NCBI GenBank assembly: GCA_902462035.1
Contig: CABQAC010000016.1
Coordinates: 1 to 15,204, forward strand
DNA: 15,204 bases
Origin: an uncultured Eubacteriales bacterium
Lineage (GTDB): Bacteria > Bacillota > Clostridia > Oscillospirales > Acutalibacteraceae
Direction of reading: 5' to 3'
The stretch's first letter is position 1. Each line of letters opens with the position of its first letter. Positions 7,233-14,693 of the stretch are shown here, piece after piece. The position numbers were made by a program, and so were the translations under genes. Below the pieces are notes generated by a model. That model did no database searches. It was given only the letters and a program-made list of their open reading frames with translations, and had not been told where the DNA came from.

Positions 7233-7275
7233 TTGTCGTCCTCCCAATATAATATTTGAAACGGCATTTGCAAGG

Positions 7276-10200
7276 TTAAAACTTCTCTCCCGCTTTTCCT
7301 TCCGGCGAGCCGGCCGGGGCCTTATACGCGGTGATATCCCGGCAGTTTAACAGGCACGCCTTTTGTTTGCCCCAACAGACATTGGCGATATCCACCAGGC
7401 ACCAAGCCTTTAAAACCGGGTTGTAACGCTCCATGGTGCATGTTCCCGTTTCATTCGCATGCGCCAGGGGGCAGTGGACGCAGGGGGATTCCCGGTGATA
7501 AAAAGCCTTATAACAAGCCTCTCCCAGCGTCGCTTCGGGTACCAATTCCTTCGTTTTTTGATTGGCATACAACAACCGGTACGTCTCCGGATCGATGACG
7601 TAAATCCAAGATTTCTGGTGGTCCAGCATGCCGTACAGCTTATGAATGGTTTCGAACAGCGCTTCTTGTGTCCGCTTTTTCAGCAGGAATGTGGACATCA
7701 TCTTTGCCACAAAGGTCAACGCCTCGATCTGATCTTTGGTCCATAAGCGCTGAATCCTGCAGTCATCCAAACCTACAAAACCCTTGAATACCCCTTCGTC
7801 CTCGATGGAACACTGCAAAACAGACCGGATCCCTTGGTTTTCTAAAATAGCCCGCTGCCCTTCCGGCAGCTTTCGGATATCCGGACAGTAAAAAACACCG
7901 TCCTCGTTAAAATTCTTGCGGTAATCCGCTCCCAGTGGAATATACGGTACGTTCTTCAAAATATCGAGCTGGGGCGATATCCCGGCATTACACCATTCAA
8001 AGGTATTGTCGCAGTATCGGTCGTCCGCCGCGTTCTCAAAAATATAAACCCGGCTCACGTTGAACAGGCGGCCGATCATCTCCAGTACCGACTGGACCGC
8101 TTGGTCAAGGTCTTCGGCGCCGTACAGCTGCTCGAACGTCACGCTGATAAAGTTGCCCATGCTGGAGCCCGGCATCTGATCGGAATCGATCTTTGTTCTG
8201 GCCCGTTCCAGCTCCTCAGGCATCAGCGCGGCGGAATTGTCCATCGAGCGTTCATAACGCATATATCTGTTTTTTCCAGCAGCCTTGGCGCGGTAAAGCG
8301 CCCGGTCCGCCCAGCTGAACAGCGTTTGAAAACTCACCCCGCCGCCCGACAAATACGCCAGTCCCACGCTGCAGGAAAGGGCTGTATCCTGCAGGTTTTC
8401 CTTCAGCATGCACCGGAAGGATTCTATCATTTGGCCGGCCCGGCGCGCCGCGATTTCCTTGTTGGGAATTACGGGCATAAAAACCAAAAATTCATCTCCG
8501 CCGATACGGCAGATGATGTCCTGGCTGCGGAACAAGCTCGTAATCTTGGCGGATATCTCCGCCAAAACCGCGTCGCCAAACATATGACCATACCGGTCGT
8601 TAATCAATTTGAAATTATCGACGTCGATCACCATCAGCGCCGAAAGATCTTTTTCGCGGCGGTTTTTGATGTGCTGCTCAATTTTAGCCCGGCCGGTTTC
8701 CTTGTTGTACAGCTTGGTCAGCAGGTCGCGTTCGGCCTTGGCCTCCAGCTCGGCCGACGCCCGTTTTTGGGAGTCGATATCCACCAGCACGCCCACCGCT
8801 TTTATGGGTTTGCCGGAATCGTCATACTGGGCGGTGGCCCGCACCCGGCACCATCGGTACCGCCCGTCCATCGCGATCAGCCGGAACTCCGCTTCTTTAT
8901 AAGGAATGCCGGCGGACATAGCCTGCACCAGTCCCATAAAAGCCGGCACATCGTCCGGGTTAATATGCGAAACCCTGGGAATATCAACACTGACGAACTT
9001 GGTAATGGGCGCAAAACCAAATTTCTTTTCCCAGTTGGAAGACAGTTGCAGCTCATCCTTGGCGATGTCCCACTCAAAAATAATATCGTTGGTTTGGTCC
9101 ATGATTATTTTATGCCGTTCCAGCGACCGGCGCAGTTCTTCCTCAACCAGCTTGGATTTGGTAATGTCCAGTTGAATGCAATACACGTACTCTCTGCCAT
9201 TTTCCTCGACCAGCACACATCGGTCGATTACCCAGATAAGCCTGCCGTCCTTCGTCACCAGGCGGTATTCCAGCTCGACCGTCCTCCCCTTCTTGAGCTG
9301 TTCCCGCATCTGTGCCGCAATCCAGCTATGGTCGGGGGGGAACACAAAGTCCATAAACCTGCTGCCAAAATCCCGCCGGATTTCCTCTTCGGTATAGCCC
9401 AGCATGTCAATTAAGCCCGGATTGATGTCGATTATTGTAAAATATTGGTCGTAAACACACTTTAGAATGCCGCCAAGCAAGTTTTCCACTAACAAATCCC
9501 GCCCGCTCGGGATCTTCTGAACATTCCCGTTGACCACGGCACGTTCGGTTTTTCCGGTTTTATGCCATACTAGCATCACCTTGCGCTGCCGCGGATTTTC
9601 CTCATTAACGCGCAGCAGAGCGACCTGGCACCAGCAATACTCCCCCGTCATCCGGTTTAGGACGCGGTATTCTTGAGAACGGCGCAGCAGCCCTTGATCT
9701 AAAAAAACGCGCATATACCCGCCCAACAAATCCAACACCTTTTCCCGGTCGTCGGGGTGAACGGCGGTTTCCGCAAAGGCGCGGATCGCTTCCGCAAAAC
9801 GCGTGCCGGTGCGCAGCGATTCAAAATCCTTATCCGCCAAATATACCACATGGTAAATCCCCGTGCTCAAGTCCACTTCCATTACCGTAGAATCGGCATA
9901 CCGCAACAGGGTAAAATATTTCATTTGGGCCTGGTCCAACGTATTCTCCGCCACGCTGCGCAATTCGGCGGGCGGCAGGTCTTCCCGCTCCGGTTGCGAC
10001 GGCATGCCGTCCGCGTACCGGTGGGAAAGAGCCGCAAATTGTTCCAGGACATTTTTAAAGCACTCGAGCAAATTGGGCGAAAACACGCCGCACTCCCCGT
10101 TTAAAATCATGTTAAACGCCTGATCGTGAGACAAAGCCTCTTTATAAACGCGGTTGGTCGTCAAAGCGTCGTAACAATCGGCAATCGCCACAACCTGCGC

Positions 10201-11061
10201 GCAGATGGGGATGTTGTCGCCCTTCAGCCCGTCGGGATACCCGCCGCCGTCCCAGCGTTCGTGATGGTAACGGCAAATGTTGTAGGCGTAGCGCAAATAT
10301 TCCTTGTCCGGCAGCCGGTTCAACCCGGAAAGAATTTCGCATACCTTCAGGACGTGGGTTTTCATTACCTCAAATTCCTCGGGGGACAGTCTGCCGGGTT
10401 TATTTAAAATGCGGTCTGGGATGGCGATTTTTCCAATATCGTGCATAGAGGAGGCGTCGGCGATCATCTGGATCTTCCGCTCGTCCAGGTCATATTCCCG
10501 GTAACAGCGCGCGACCTCCTCCAGCAAAATTTTTGTAAACATCCGGATGCGTCGGATATGCTGGCCCGATTCCAGGCTTCGGTATTCGATCACCGAAGAA
10601 AGCATATCCACTACAATGGAATTGGATTCCCGCAGGCTGGCGGTTTGTTCGGCCACCAATTCCTCCATATGGCGGCGGTAGCAGGTGAGTTCCACAATAT
10701 TCCGCACCCGGCTTTTGATCACATCCGGTTCAAACGGCTTAGCAATAATGTCCGCCGCGCCCAGGCTGAAAACCCGCATCCTGCTGTCCTTGGTATCGTC
10801 CGATGTGATCACGATAACCGGCACCCGGGACAGTTCTTCGTCCCGCTTTATTTCCTCCATGACCTGGTACCCGTCCCGAATGGGCATTACCAGATCCAAC
10901 AGGATAACCGCAATCGAGCTGCTGTATTGCCGCAGCAGCATCAGCGCCTGCTCGCCGTTTTCCGCTTCCAGAAGGTTATACTCGTTTTCGAACAGGCCTC
11001 GCAAAATCACGCGGTTGACTTCCGCGTCATCCACGATCAAAATCGTATTCAGCACGCCCAA
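7276..11061 (-). CDS. Multidomain c-di-GMP signalling protein: REC, HD-GYP, PAS-like domains, GGDEF, GAF, PAS
   Basis: A predicted cytoplasmic protein of about 1261 residues with no membrane segment. Domains in order: a receiver with phospho-acceptor D56 (LLDLVMP) and AKPFEP (about 4-120); an HD-GYP phosphodiesterase with H207-D208 (MHDIGK), HHERWDGGGYPDG (H266, GYP at 274-276) (about 145-345); about three PAS-like segments (375-500, 515-645, 650-775); a GGDEF diguanylate cyclase with GGDEF at 854-858 and I-site RSQD starting at 845, exactly five residues upstream (779-940); a GAF-like domain (about 985-1130); and a Cys-rich PAS-like tail (CYKAF...PCVHCPLAH). Both catalytic domains keep their key residues, so it could both make and degrade c-di-GMP. 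Start: GGGAGG (11069-11074) is 7 nt from TTG 11061 but only 1 nt from ATG 11067; ATG 11094 has no ribosome binding site. A TTG start is therefore best, and end coordinates are certain. Confidence 0.9.
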   Translation of the reverse strand: MGVLNTILIVDDAEVNRVILRGLFENEYNLLEAENGEQALMLLRQYSSSIAVILLDLVMPIRDGYQVMEEIKRDEELSRVPVIVITSDDTKDSRMRVFSLGAADIIAKPFEPDVIKSRVRNIVELTCYRRHMEELVAEQTASLRESNSIVVDMLSSVIEYRSLESGQHIRRIRMFTKILLEEVARCYREYDLDERKIQMIADASSMHDIGKIAIPDRILNKPGRLSPEEFEVMKTHVLKVCEILSGLNRLPDKEYLRYAYNICRYHHERWDGGGYPDGLKGDNIPICAQVVAIADCYDALTTNRVYKEALSHDQAFNMILNGECGVFSPNLLECFKNVLEQFAALSHRYADGMPSQPEREDLPPAELRSVAENTLDQAQMKYFTLLRYADSTVMEVDLSTGIYHVVYLADKDFESLRTGTRFAEAIRAFAETAVHPDDREKVLDLLGGYMRVFLDQGLLRRSQEYRVLNRMTGEYCWCQVALLRVNEENPRQRKVMLVWHKTGKTERAVVNGNVQKIPSGRDLLVENLLGGILKCVYDQYFTIIDINPGLIDMLGYTEEEIRRDFGSRFMDFVFPPDHSWIAAQMREQLKKGRTVELEYRLVTKDGRLIWVIDRCVLVEENGREYVYCIQLDITKSKLVEEELRRSLERHKIIMDQTNDIIFEWDIAKDELQLSSNWEKKFGFAPITKFVSVDIPRVSHINPDDVPAFMGLVQAMSAGIPYKEAEFRLIAMDGRYRWCRVRATAQYDDSGKPIKAVGVLVDIDSQKRASAELEAKAERDLLTKLYNKETGRAKIEQHIKNRREKDLSALMVIDVDNFKLINDRYGHMFGDAVLAEISAKITSLFRSQDIICRIGGDEFLVFMPVIPNKEIAARRAGQMIESFRCMLKENLQDTALSCSVGLAYLSGGGVSFQTLFSWADRALYRAKAAGKNRYMRYERSMDNSAALMPEELERARTKIDSDQMPGSSMGNFISVTFEQLYGAEDLDQAVQSVLEMIGRLFNVSRVYIFENAADDRYCDNTFEWCNAGISPQLDILKNVPYIPLGADYRKNFNEDGVFYCPDIRKLPEGQRAILENQGIRSVLQCSIEDEGVFKGFVGLDDCRIQRLWTKDQIEALTFVAKMMSTFLLKKRTQEALFETIHKLYGMLDHQKSWIYVIDPETYRLLYANQKTKELVPEATLGEACYKAFYHRESPCVHCPLAHANETGTCTMERYNPVLKAWCLVDIANVCWGKQKACLLNCRDITAYKAPAGSPEGKAGEKF

Positions 11062-11068
11062 TACCATA

Positions 11069-11074
11069 CCTCCC
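11069..11074 (-). promoter_or_regulatory. Ribosome binding site favouring a TTG start
   Basis: GGGAGG on the minus strand. It is 7 nt from TTG 11061 (MGVLNTILIVDD) and only 1 nt from ATG 11067, so translation of the c-di-GMP protein probably begins at TTG, which would limit its synthesis. Confidence 0.6.
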
Positions 11075-11130
11075 TTCCTGGCGCCACACGCCATAACAAA
11101 ACAACGCGCGGCGCTTCTGCCAGCGTTCTT

Positions 11131-11179
11131 CCCACGGTGGGCTCAGCCGGACCGAGCACTTCCGGCTCCACCTAGTGGG
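11131..11179 (-). other. Long hairpin in the leader of the c-di-GMP gene
   Basis: On the transcript the arms 11175-11179/11131-11135, 11168-11172/11136-11140 and 11162-11167/11145-11150 pair in nested order: 16 bp with a 2-nt bulge on one side and a 4-nt bulge on the other, and an 11-nt loop. It has no U-tract, so it is not a terminator. It lies 70-118 nt upstream of the TTG start. I could not match it to a known riboswitch, including the two c-di-GMP classes, by eye. Confidence 0.6.
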
Positions 11180-11355
11180 GGGCCGGGCCGGATCCCCGCC
11201 GCTTAAAAAATCCCGCCATATTCGTACTGTCGCTGCGCAACGGAACCGGGGCCAACTTTGCCGGCTTCTTTCAAAGCAGGGCTTCCGCATCGCATTCCCG
11301 CCGCAGTTTCCGTCCGTATCAATCATCATTCTGTTTTTGATGATTCCTTTTTATT

Positions 11356-11384
11356 ATCATACTCGGATTGCAGCCGGATTACAA
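11356..11384 (-). promoter_or_regulatory. Promoter of the c-di-GMP signalling operon
   Basis: Minus-strand TTGTAA (11379-11384), a 17-bp spacer and TATGAT (11356-11361). The transcript would start near 11349, leaving a leader of about 288 nt before the start codon. Confidence 0.6.
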
Positions 11385-11600
11385 TCATTTATCCGAGTTT
11401 GTACTCAAAAAAAAACAGCGTTTCCGAAACGGCCCGGGTTGGTAGATAAAGCATTTTTCCAACGCCGCGGGGTCCATACAGGACGAATCCGCCTGCCGGC
11501 AAAGCCGCAGCCGCCCGTCTCAAGTATCGACTCCCACCTACCGCCCATACGCTTAAAACAAAGCGCCTTCCTCCGCCATTGCCGTAGATATTCAATATAA
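11385..11600. other. Intergenic stretch without a recognisable gene
   Basis: About 215 nt between the amidase terminator and the promoter of the c-di-GMP operon. I see no credible protein gene. On the minus strand the stretch folds into several helices: GGTAG near 11541 with CTACC near 11440, and a CTGCGGC/GCCGGCAG hairpin near 11500. It ends in a 5-bp hairpin (11419-11431) followed by nine T (11415-11407). A minus-strand small RNA is possible but unproven. Confidence 0.3.
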
Positions 11601-11636
11601 AACAAGGTCCGGGCAAGCCCGGACCTTGTTTTTTCT
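11601..11636 (-). terminator. Terminator after the amidase gene (bidirectional form)
   Basis: A perfect 13-bp stem (11601-11613 with 11618-11630) around a 4-nt loop. On the minus strand it runs into GTTTTATAT, and on the plus strand into a T-run to 11634. It lies 74 nt beyond the amidase stop codon. Confidence 0.85.
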
Positions 11637-11709
11637 GACACGAAGCATTTTCCCCCGGCTTTTATCCGGCGAATCGAATGGATTGTCTTCTGTTCGATTC
11701 CGGTTCTTG

Positions 11710-12282
11710 CTACAGAGCTGGAAGCCCAAAATAGCTGAGCAGCCCGTTGTAGATGCCCCAGGCAAACCCTCTCTGGTCATCCCGGAGTTTCTGCGCGTCG
11801 GAAAAATTGCTCAGGTAACCCAATTCTACCAGTACGGCTGGCATGGTAGTACGCCGCAGCACATAAAAGGATGGATTGAGCCGTACGCCGTTATCCTTGG
11901 TCCCCACACGCTCCACAATACCATTAAGGATGTGTTGGGCCAGCCAATAAGATTGGGTGTTGCTGCGGTAAACATAAACTTCACTGCCGTTAATCTCCGG
12001 ATTGGTATTGGAATTGCAGTGGATGCTGATAAAATAATCGGCAGGCCAGGAATTCGCCATGTTGACACGGGCCTGTAGGCTGGTCGCATTGCTGGTGCCC
12101 AGTACGGTATCGGGGTTAGGACGCGAGACGCGCGCGGTAAACCGGGGATCGTCATTGAGCAGGTTGGCCAAATAGATGCCCACGTTGTAGGTGATGTCCT
12201 GTTCCCGCAGGCCGTTTCCCTCCGCACCCGCATTGAAGCCACTGGGATTATGGCCCTGGTCAATAAAAATTTTTATTGCCAT
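11710..12282 (-). CDS. N-acetylmuramoyl-L-alanine amidase (Amidase_3), no signal peptide
   Basis: A 190-residue zinc amidase that cuts the bond between N-acetylmuramic acid and L-alanine in peptidoglycan. The Amidase_3 residues can be read: zinc ligand H11 (IFIDQGHNPSG), E27 (GLREQDITYN), H88 (FISIHCNSN), and the catalytic-type E153 (VLVELGYLSN). The protein is little more than the catalytic domain: no signal peptide, no membrane segment, no SH3, SPOR or LysM cell-wall-binding repeats. This resembles mother-cell lysis amidases such as CwlC, or phage endolysins, rather than exported housekeeping enzymes; no phage genes are near, so a sporulation role is the better guess. GAGGAGGAG at 12288-12296 sets the start at ATG 12282; the longer frame to 12330 has no such support. 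It is monocistronic, with its terminator at 11601-11636. Confidence 0.92.
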   Translation of the reverse strand: MAIKIFIDQGHNPSGFNAGAEGNGLREQDITYNVGIYLANLLNDDPRFTARVSRPNPDTVLGTSNATSLQARVNMANSWPADYFISIHCNSNTNPEINGSEVYVYRSNTQSYWLAQHILNGIVERVGTKDNGVRLNPSFYVLRRTTMPAVLVELGYLSNFSDAQKLRDDQRGFAWGIYNGLLSYFGLPAL

Positions 12283-12364
12283 TATATCTCCTCCTCGTCG
12301 GTTCTGCTTTATCCTATTCCGGCAGGCCATTAAAAGTGAATCCTTCCATCCCTTTCAATGCAAA

Positions 12365-12424
12365 AAACGACGGTATGCGAGCTAAGCGTCCAAAAAAGAA
12401 CGCTTATCTCTCATGCCGTCGTTT
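12365..12424 (-). terminator. Long near-perfect palindrome, possible terminator
   Basis: Two 25-nt arms (12365-12389 and 12400-12424) pair at 23 of 25 positions, including one G-T pair, around a 10-nt A-rich loop. Read on the minus strand it is followed by six T, so it could end transcripts of the AraC-kinase gene, whose stop is about 220 nt upstream. The arm length is unusual for a simple terminator, so it may be a remnant palindromic repeat. Confidence 0.5.
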
Positions 12425-12470
12425 CATTTCTAACGCAGCGATAAACAAGAGTGTGCCGCACACTTAAAAA

Positions 12471-12638
12471 ATGGACAACGTGAACCGTGCTGCCCTGTTG
12501 GGGAACGCGCAACGAGCAGTCCAGCAGGACAAAACCTTATACCAGAAAATCGCAAGCCGCAACTTTACCAGCGAAAAACCTTCCAGCTGTTTTATGAAAA
12601 TGACCACTTGGGAACAACGGCTTGCACCCTGGCAATAA
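12471..12638 (+). CDS. Small open reading frame, uncertain
   Basis: A 55-codon frame begins MDNVNRAALLGNAQRAVQQD and ends in EQRLAPWQ. The composition is protein-like (mixed charged and aliphatic residues, one Cys), but there is no ribosome binding site before the ATG, which follows a run of A. I recognise no family. It lies between the long palindrome and the 3' end of the convergent AraC-kinase gene. It could be a fragment of a decayed gene or chance. Confidence 0.2.
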   Translation: MDNVNRAALLGNAQRAVQQDKTLYQKIASRNFTSEKPSSCFMKMTTWEQRLAPWQ

Positions 12639-12646
12639 CGCAGGGC

Positions 12647-13951
12647 TTATCTAAAAATGCTGTTGATGTAATCTTTTTGTCCCACTATATACCGCAGCAT
12701 TTTTCGATTGGTTTTCGCCAAATCCTTATATTCGTTTACGCTTTCAAAATATGCCGTACAAATCATTTGAATCGAGCAAAGCACATCGTAGACCGCCTGT
12801 TTTTCTTCGCTTGTCAAAGGATTGACACTGTCATAGCCGCGCAGGATATTCTTCAGTATCTCAGGCCATTTATCACGGATATTCTCCACATCGCGCCATT
12901 CAGACAAAATACCGGTAGCACAATAGCAAGGATCCCACAAACGAATATTTCGTTCGCTCAAGTCAAAGTCGATAAAACCGCTCACCTCGTTTTTATCAAA
13001 CAAAATATTGCTGGGATTCGGGTCCCTGTGGATCAATTGCTTCGGCAGCTTTTCGAACAACGCGCCAAAATTGCGGAGATATTCCTCGAAAAAGCTGTTG
13101 GGCAGCCCCATGCCCCATTGAACGTTTTGTCTTTGTAAGCGGGGCAGCGCCCATTTTGTAACATGCGCAAACAAATTCTGCTCAAACGGCTGAATGTCAT
13201 CCTCGATCGACGCCAAAGCGGTATGCAGCCGGGAAATACTTTGTCCGTATTTGAACCCGAATTCGCCGCGGTTGTCGCCAAAGCGATCCGTTTTGGGAAG
13301 CGGCCCGCCCTGTAATCTGCGCGTCAGCACAAAAGCGTTCTGTCCCTCTGTAAAATCGCGGCCTTTTTTCGTAGGAACCGCAATTGCCGCCTTGAATCCC
13401 TGCGCTGCCAATGCTTTTGCGACGCTGATATTTCGCAGCAGCATTACCAAATCCCCAGTTTTAAGAAAGTAATCCTCGCCAATCTGCCACACATTGGCTG
13501 CCATTTTAGAACCATCCATAATCTTTACATCATGAATGGCCAAATCCTGCGGGATATCCCAATTCGTTAATATTCTCCGTAATTCTGTTTCTGTATACAT
13601 TGCCGAAACCTCCGATGTGGATTGATGTGTCCCGTACAGGGACAAATATCTTTTGGGGGAACAGCCATACATCCGCAGAAACGCCTTGTAAAATCCGGCA
13701 TAGGTATCGAATCCATATTCCATCACCACATCGATCGCCTTGCGCTTATGGCTGATTTCCGCCAGCGCACCATCCAAGCGCCTTCTGGTCACGTATGCCG
13801 CTAACGGTAAACCGGTCACTTGCGCGAATAGGCGCTGATAGTGCCAAACCGAATAACCGGCCATCTGCGCCAATTCTTTCGCTGTAATCTCGGCTTTCAG
13901 GTTTTGTTCAATATAAGCCATGCCGGTCCGAATAAGTTCTGTGGTTTGCAC
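12647..13951 (-). CDS. AraC-type HTH domain fused to an APH-like phosphotransferase
   Basis: A 434-residue protein with two parts. Residues about 1-105 form an AraC/XylS double helix-turn-helix (ITAKELAQMAGYSVWHYQRL, then AIDVVMEYGFDTYAGFYKAF and GCSPKRYL). Residues about 120-434 form an aminoglycoside/choline-kinase-like phosphotransferase: the catalytic loop HRDPNPSNILF gives H308, D310 and N315, and the metal-binding DFD is at 328-330 (GFIDFDLSE). The kinase motifs are intact, so phosphorylation of a small molecule, or sensing of one, is plausible. In AraC proteins with N-terminal DNA-binding domains the C-terminal part usually binds an effector; here a kinase fold takes that place. It starts at GTG 13951 with AAGGAGGA about 6 nt upstream. 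It is a single-gene unit with its own upstream repeats. The substrate and any drug-resistance role are unknown. Confidence 0.88.
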   Translation of the reverse strand: MQTTELIRTGMAYIEQNLKAEITAKELAQMAGYSVWHYQRLFAQVTGLPLAAYVTRRRLDGALAEISHKRKAIDVVMEYGFDTYAGFYKAFLRMYGCSPKRYLSLYGTHQSTSEVSAMYTETELRRILTNWDIPQDLAIHDVKIMDGSKMAANVWQIGEDYFLKTGDLVMLLRNISVAKALAAQGFKAAIAVPTKKGRDFTEGQNAFVLTRRLQGGPLPKTDRFGDNRGEFGFKYGQSISRLHTALASIEDDIQPFEQNLFAHVTKWALPRLQRQNVQWGMGLPNSFFEEYLRNFGALFEKLPKQLIHRDPNPSNILFDKNEVSGFIDFDLSERNIRLWDPCYCATGILSEWRDVENIRDKWPEILKNILRGYDSVNPLTSEEKQAVYDVLCSIQMICTAYFESVNEYKDLAKTNRKMLRYIVGQKDYINSIFR

Positions 13952-13978
13952 GCGAGTCCTCCTTCCCGGGATGGTTTC

Positions 13979-14028
13979 AGTATAGCGCTCACGATGGATA
14001 AAAACATTTCCTGATGTGCGAAAACATT
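13979..14028 (-). promoter_or_regulatory. Promoter region with paired direct repeats before the AraC-kinase gene
   Basis: A minus-strand -10 TATACT lies at 13979-13984. The -35 region is poor (ATGTTT, 14002-14007) and lies within the first of two direct copies of AATGTTTT (14001-14008 and 14021-14028), 20 bp apart, about two helical turns. Direct half-sites at this spacing next to a weak -35 are how AraC activators usually bind, so the gene may activate itself. Confidence 0.5.
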
Positions 14029-14392
14029 AAGAAACCGTCTGCTTTTCAGCAATCATCTTCTTTCGGCATTGGCGCCGGCGAGTCTTGACTGCCTAAGAAG
14101 CGGGATTTCGCATGTCTGGAACGGTGCTACGCGGCGGCCGGAAGCGCGGGAATCTGAGCGCTTATACGATTAAACGCAGTCGCGGATTGTTTTGTCTTTG
14201 ATTATAAGCGCCCGATGATACAAGCACAAGTAAACCGTCCCGATTTCCGCTTTATTGAATCTGAACATTCCCCGCGATACCTTTCCCGATCTAATTATTG
14301 TGGGTGTTATTCTAAAGTCATAAAAAGGAATTCTTATGACAAGAATACAGAAATAGCGTTTTAAAGATATAAAAATACAGTAGTTCTACTTG
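14029..14392. other. Intergenic stretch with inverted repeats, no gene seen
   Basis: I find no credible gene here; the longest ATG frame I noticed is 29 codons (from 14112). Two inverted repeats stand out: GCGCTTATA (14158-14166) with its complement at 14203-14211, and GTCATAA (14317-14323) with TTATGAC (14334-14340) around a 10-nt spacer. A weak hairpin (14379-14390) followed by five minus-strand T (14375-14371) may end the small gene at 14393. Confidence 0.45.
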
Positions 14393-14623
14393 TTACCAAA
14401 CCTCCATATGCTTGTAGACCCAATAACCTTCAAAATCTTGAGCCACTTCCTCTACATGTTCTTCGCTTATGTCCGATCGATTCAGAAGTTCTACCAGTTC
14501 TTCTAACTGACGCCGTTCGTAAGGGATACAGGGAAATATTCTTCCCTTCTCATTTTGTATTCCCAAGCACAGTCGTTCTCCCCGCACATTCTTCAAATCT
14601 TCCTCATATACTGAAAAGACCAT
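14393..14623 (-). CDS. Small hypothetical protein, DUF6514-like in shape
   Basis: A 76-residue acidic soluble protein beginning MVFSVYEEDLKNVRGERLCL. The body reads as a short beta region (LGIQNEKGRIFPCIPY) followed by a helix (ERRQLEELVELLNRSDI) and an acidic end with EEVAQDFEGYW. The layout 'YGI-like strand, helix, (I/L)SxEHVxxVxxDF' reminds me of the small clostridial DUF6514 proteins, but this is from memory and not a confirmed match. GAGGAGG at 14631-14637 is correctly spaced from ATG 14623. The frame continues upstream to 14722, but that part would cover the ribosome binding site and a candidate promoter, so the shorter start is preferred. It is a single gene; the function is unknown. 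Confidence 0.6.
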   Translation of the reverse strand: MVFSVYEEDLKNVRGERLCLGIQNEKGRIFPCIPYERRQLEELVELLNRSDISEEHVEEVAQDFEGYWVYKHMEVW

Positions 14624-14662
14624 CACTTTTCCTCCTCTTTTTCTGTGTAAAAATGGAACAAT

Positions 14663-14693
14663 TTTATATTGCTCGATGTTTTGCGCTTCACAA
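14663..14693 (-). promoter_or_regulatory. Weak candidate promoter for the small hypothetical gene
   Basis: Minus-strand TTGTGA (14688-14693) and TATAAA (14663-14668), with a long 19-bp spacer. The position, about 40 nt before the ATG at 14623, is sensible but the spacing is not ideal. Confidence 0.3.

Noticed and set aside
8101..9414. 437-codon plus-strand open frame opposite the c-di-GMP gene
   Set aside because: The opposite strand encodes the PAS-like and GGDEF domains with intact motifs. The plus-strand product is low-complexity and motif-free, a common antisense artefact in GC-rich genes.
11062..11349. Leader of the c-di-GMP gene considered as a GEMM (c-di-GMP-I) or c-di-GMP-II riboswitch
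   Set aside because: The conserved core segments of those aptamers could not be found by eye on the minus strand. Left as an unidentified leader.
11389..11616. Minus-strand frame of 75 codons containing LYGPRGVGKM, like a Walker A motif
   Set aside because: The Ser/Thr after GK is missing, the frame begins inside the amidase terminator, there is no ribosome binding site, and no other ATPase motif is present. Probably coincidence.
14112..14201. 29-codon frame MSGTVLRGGRKRG...
   Set aside because: No ribosome binding site, very short, no context.
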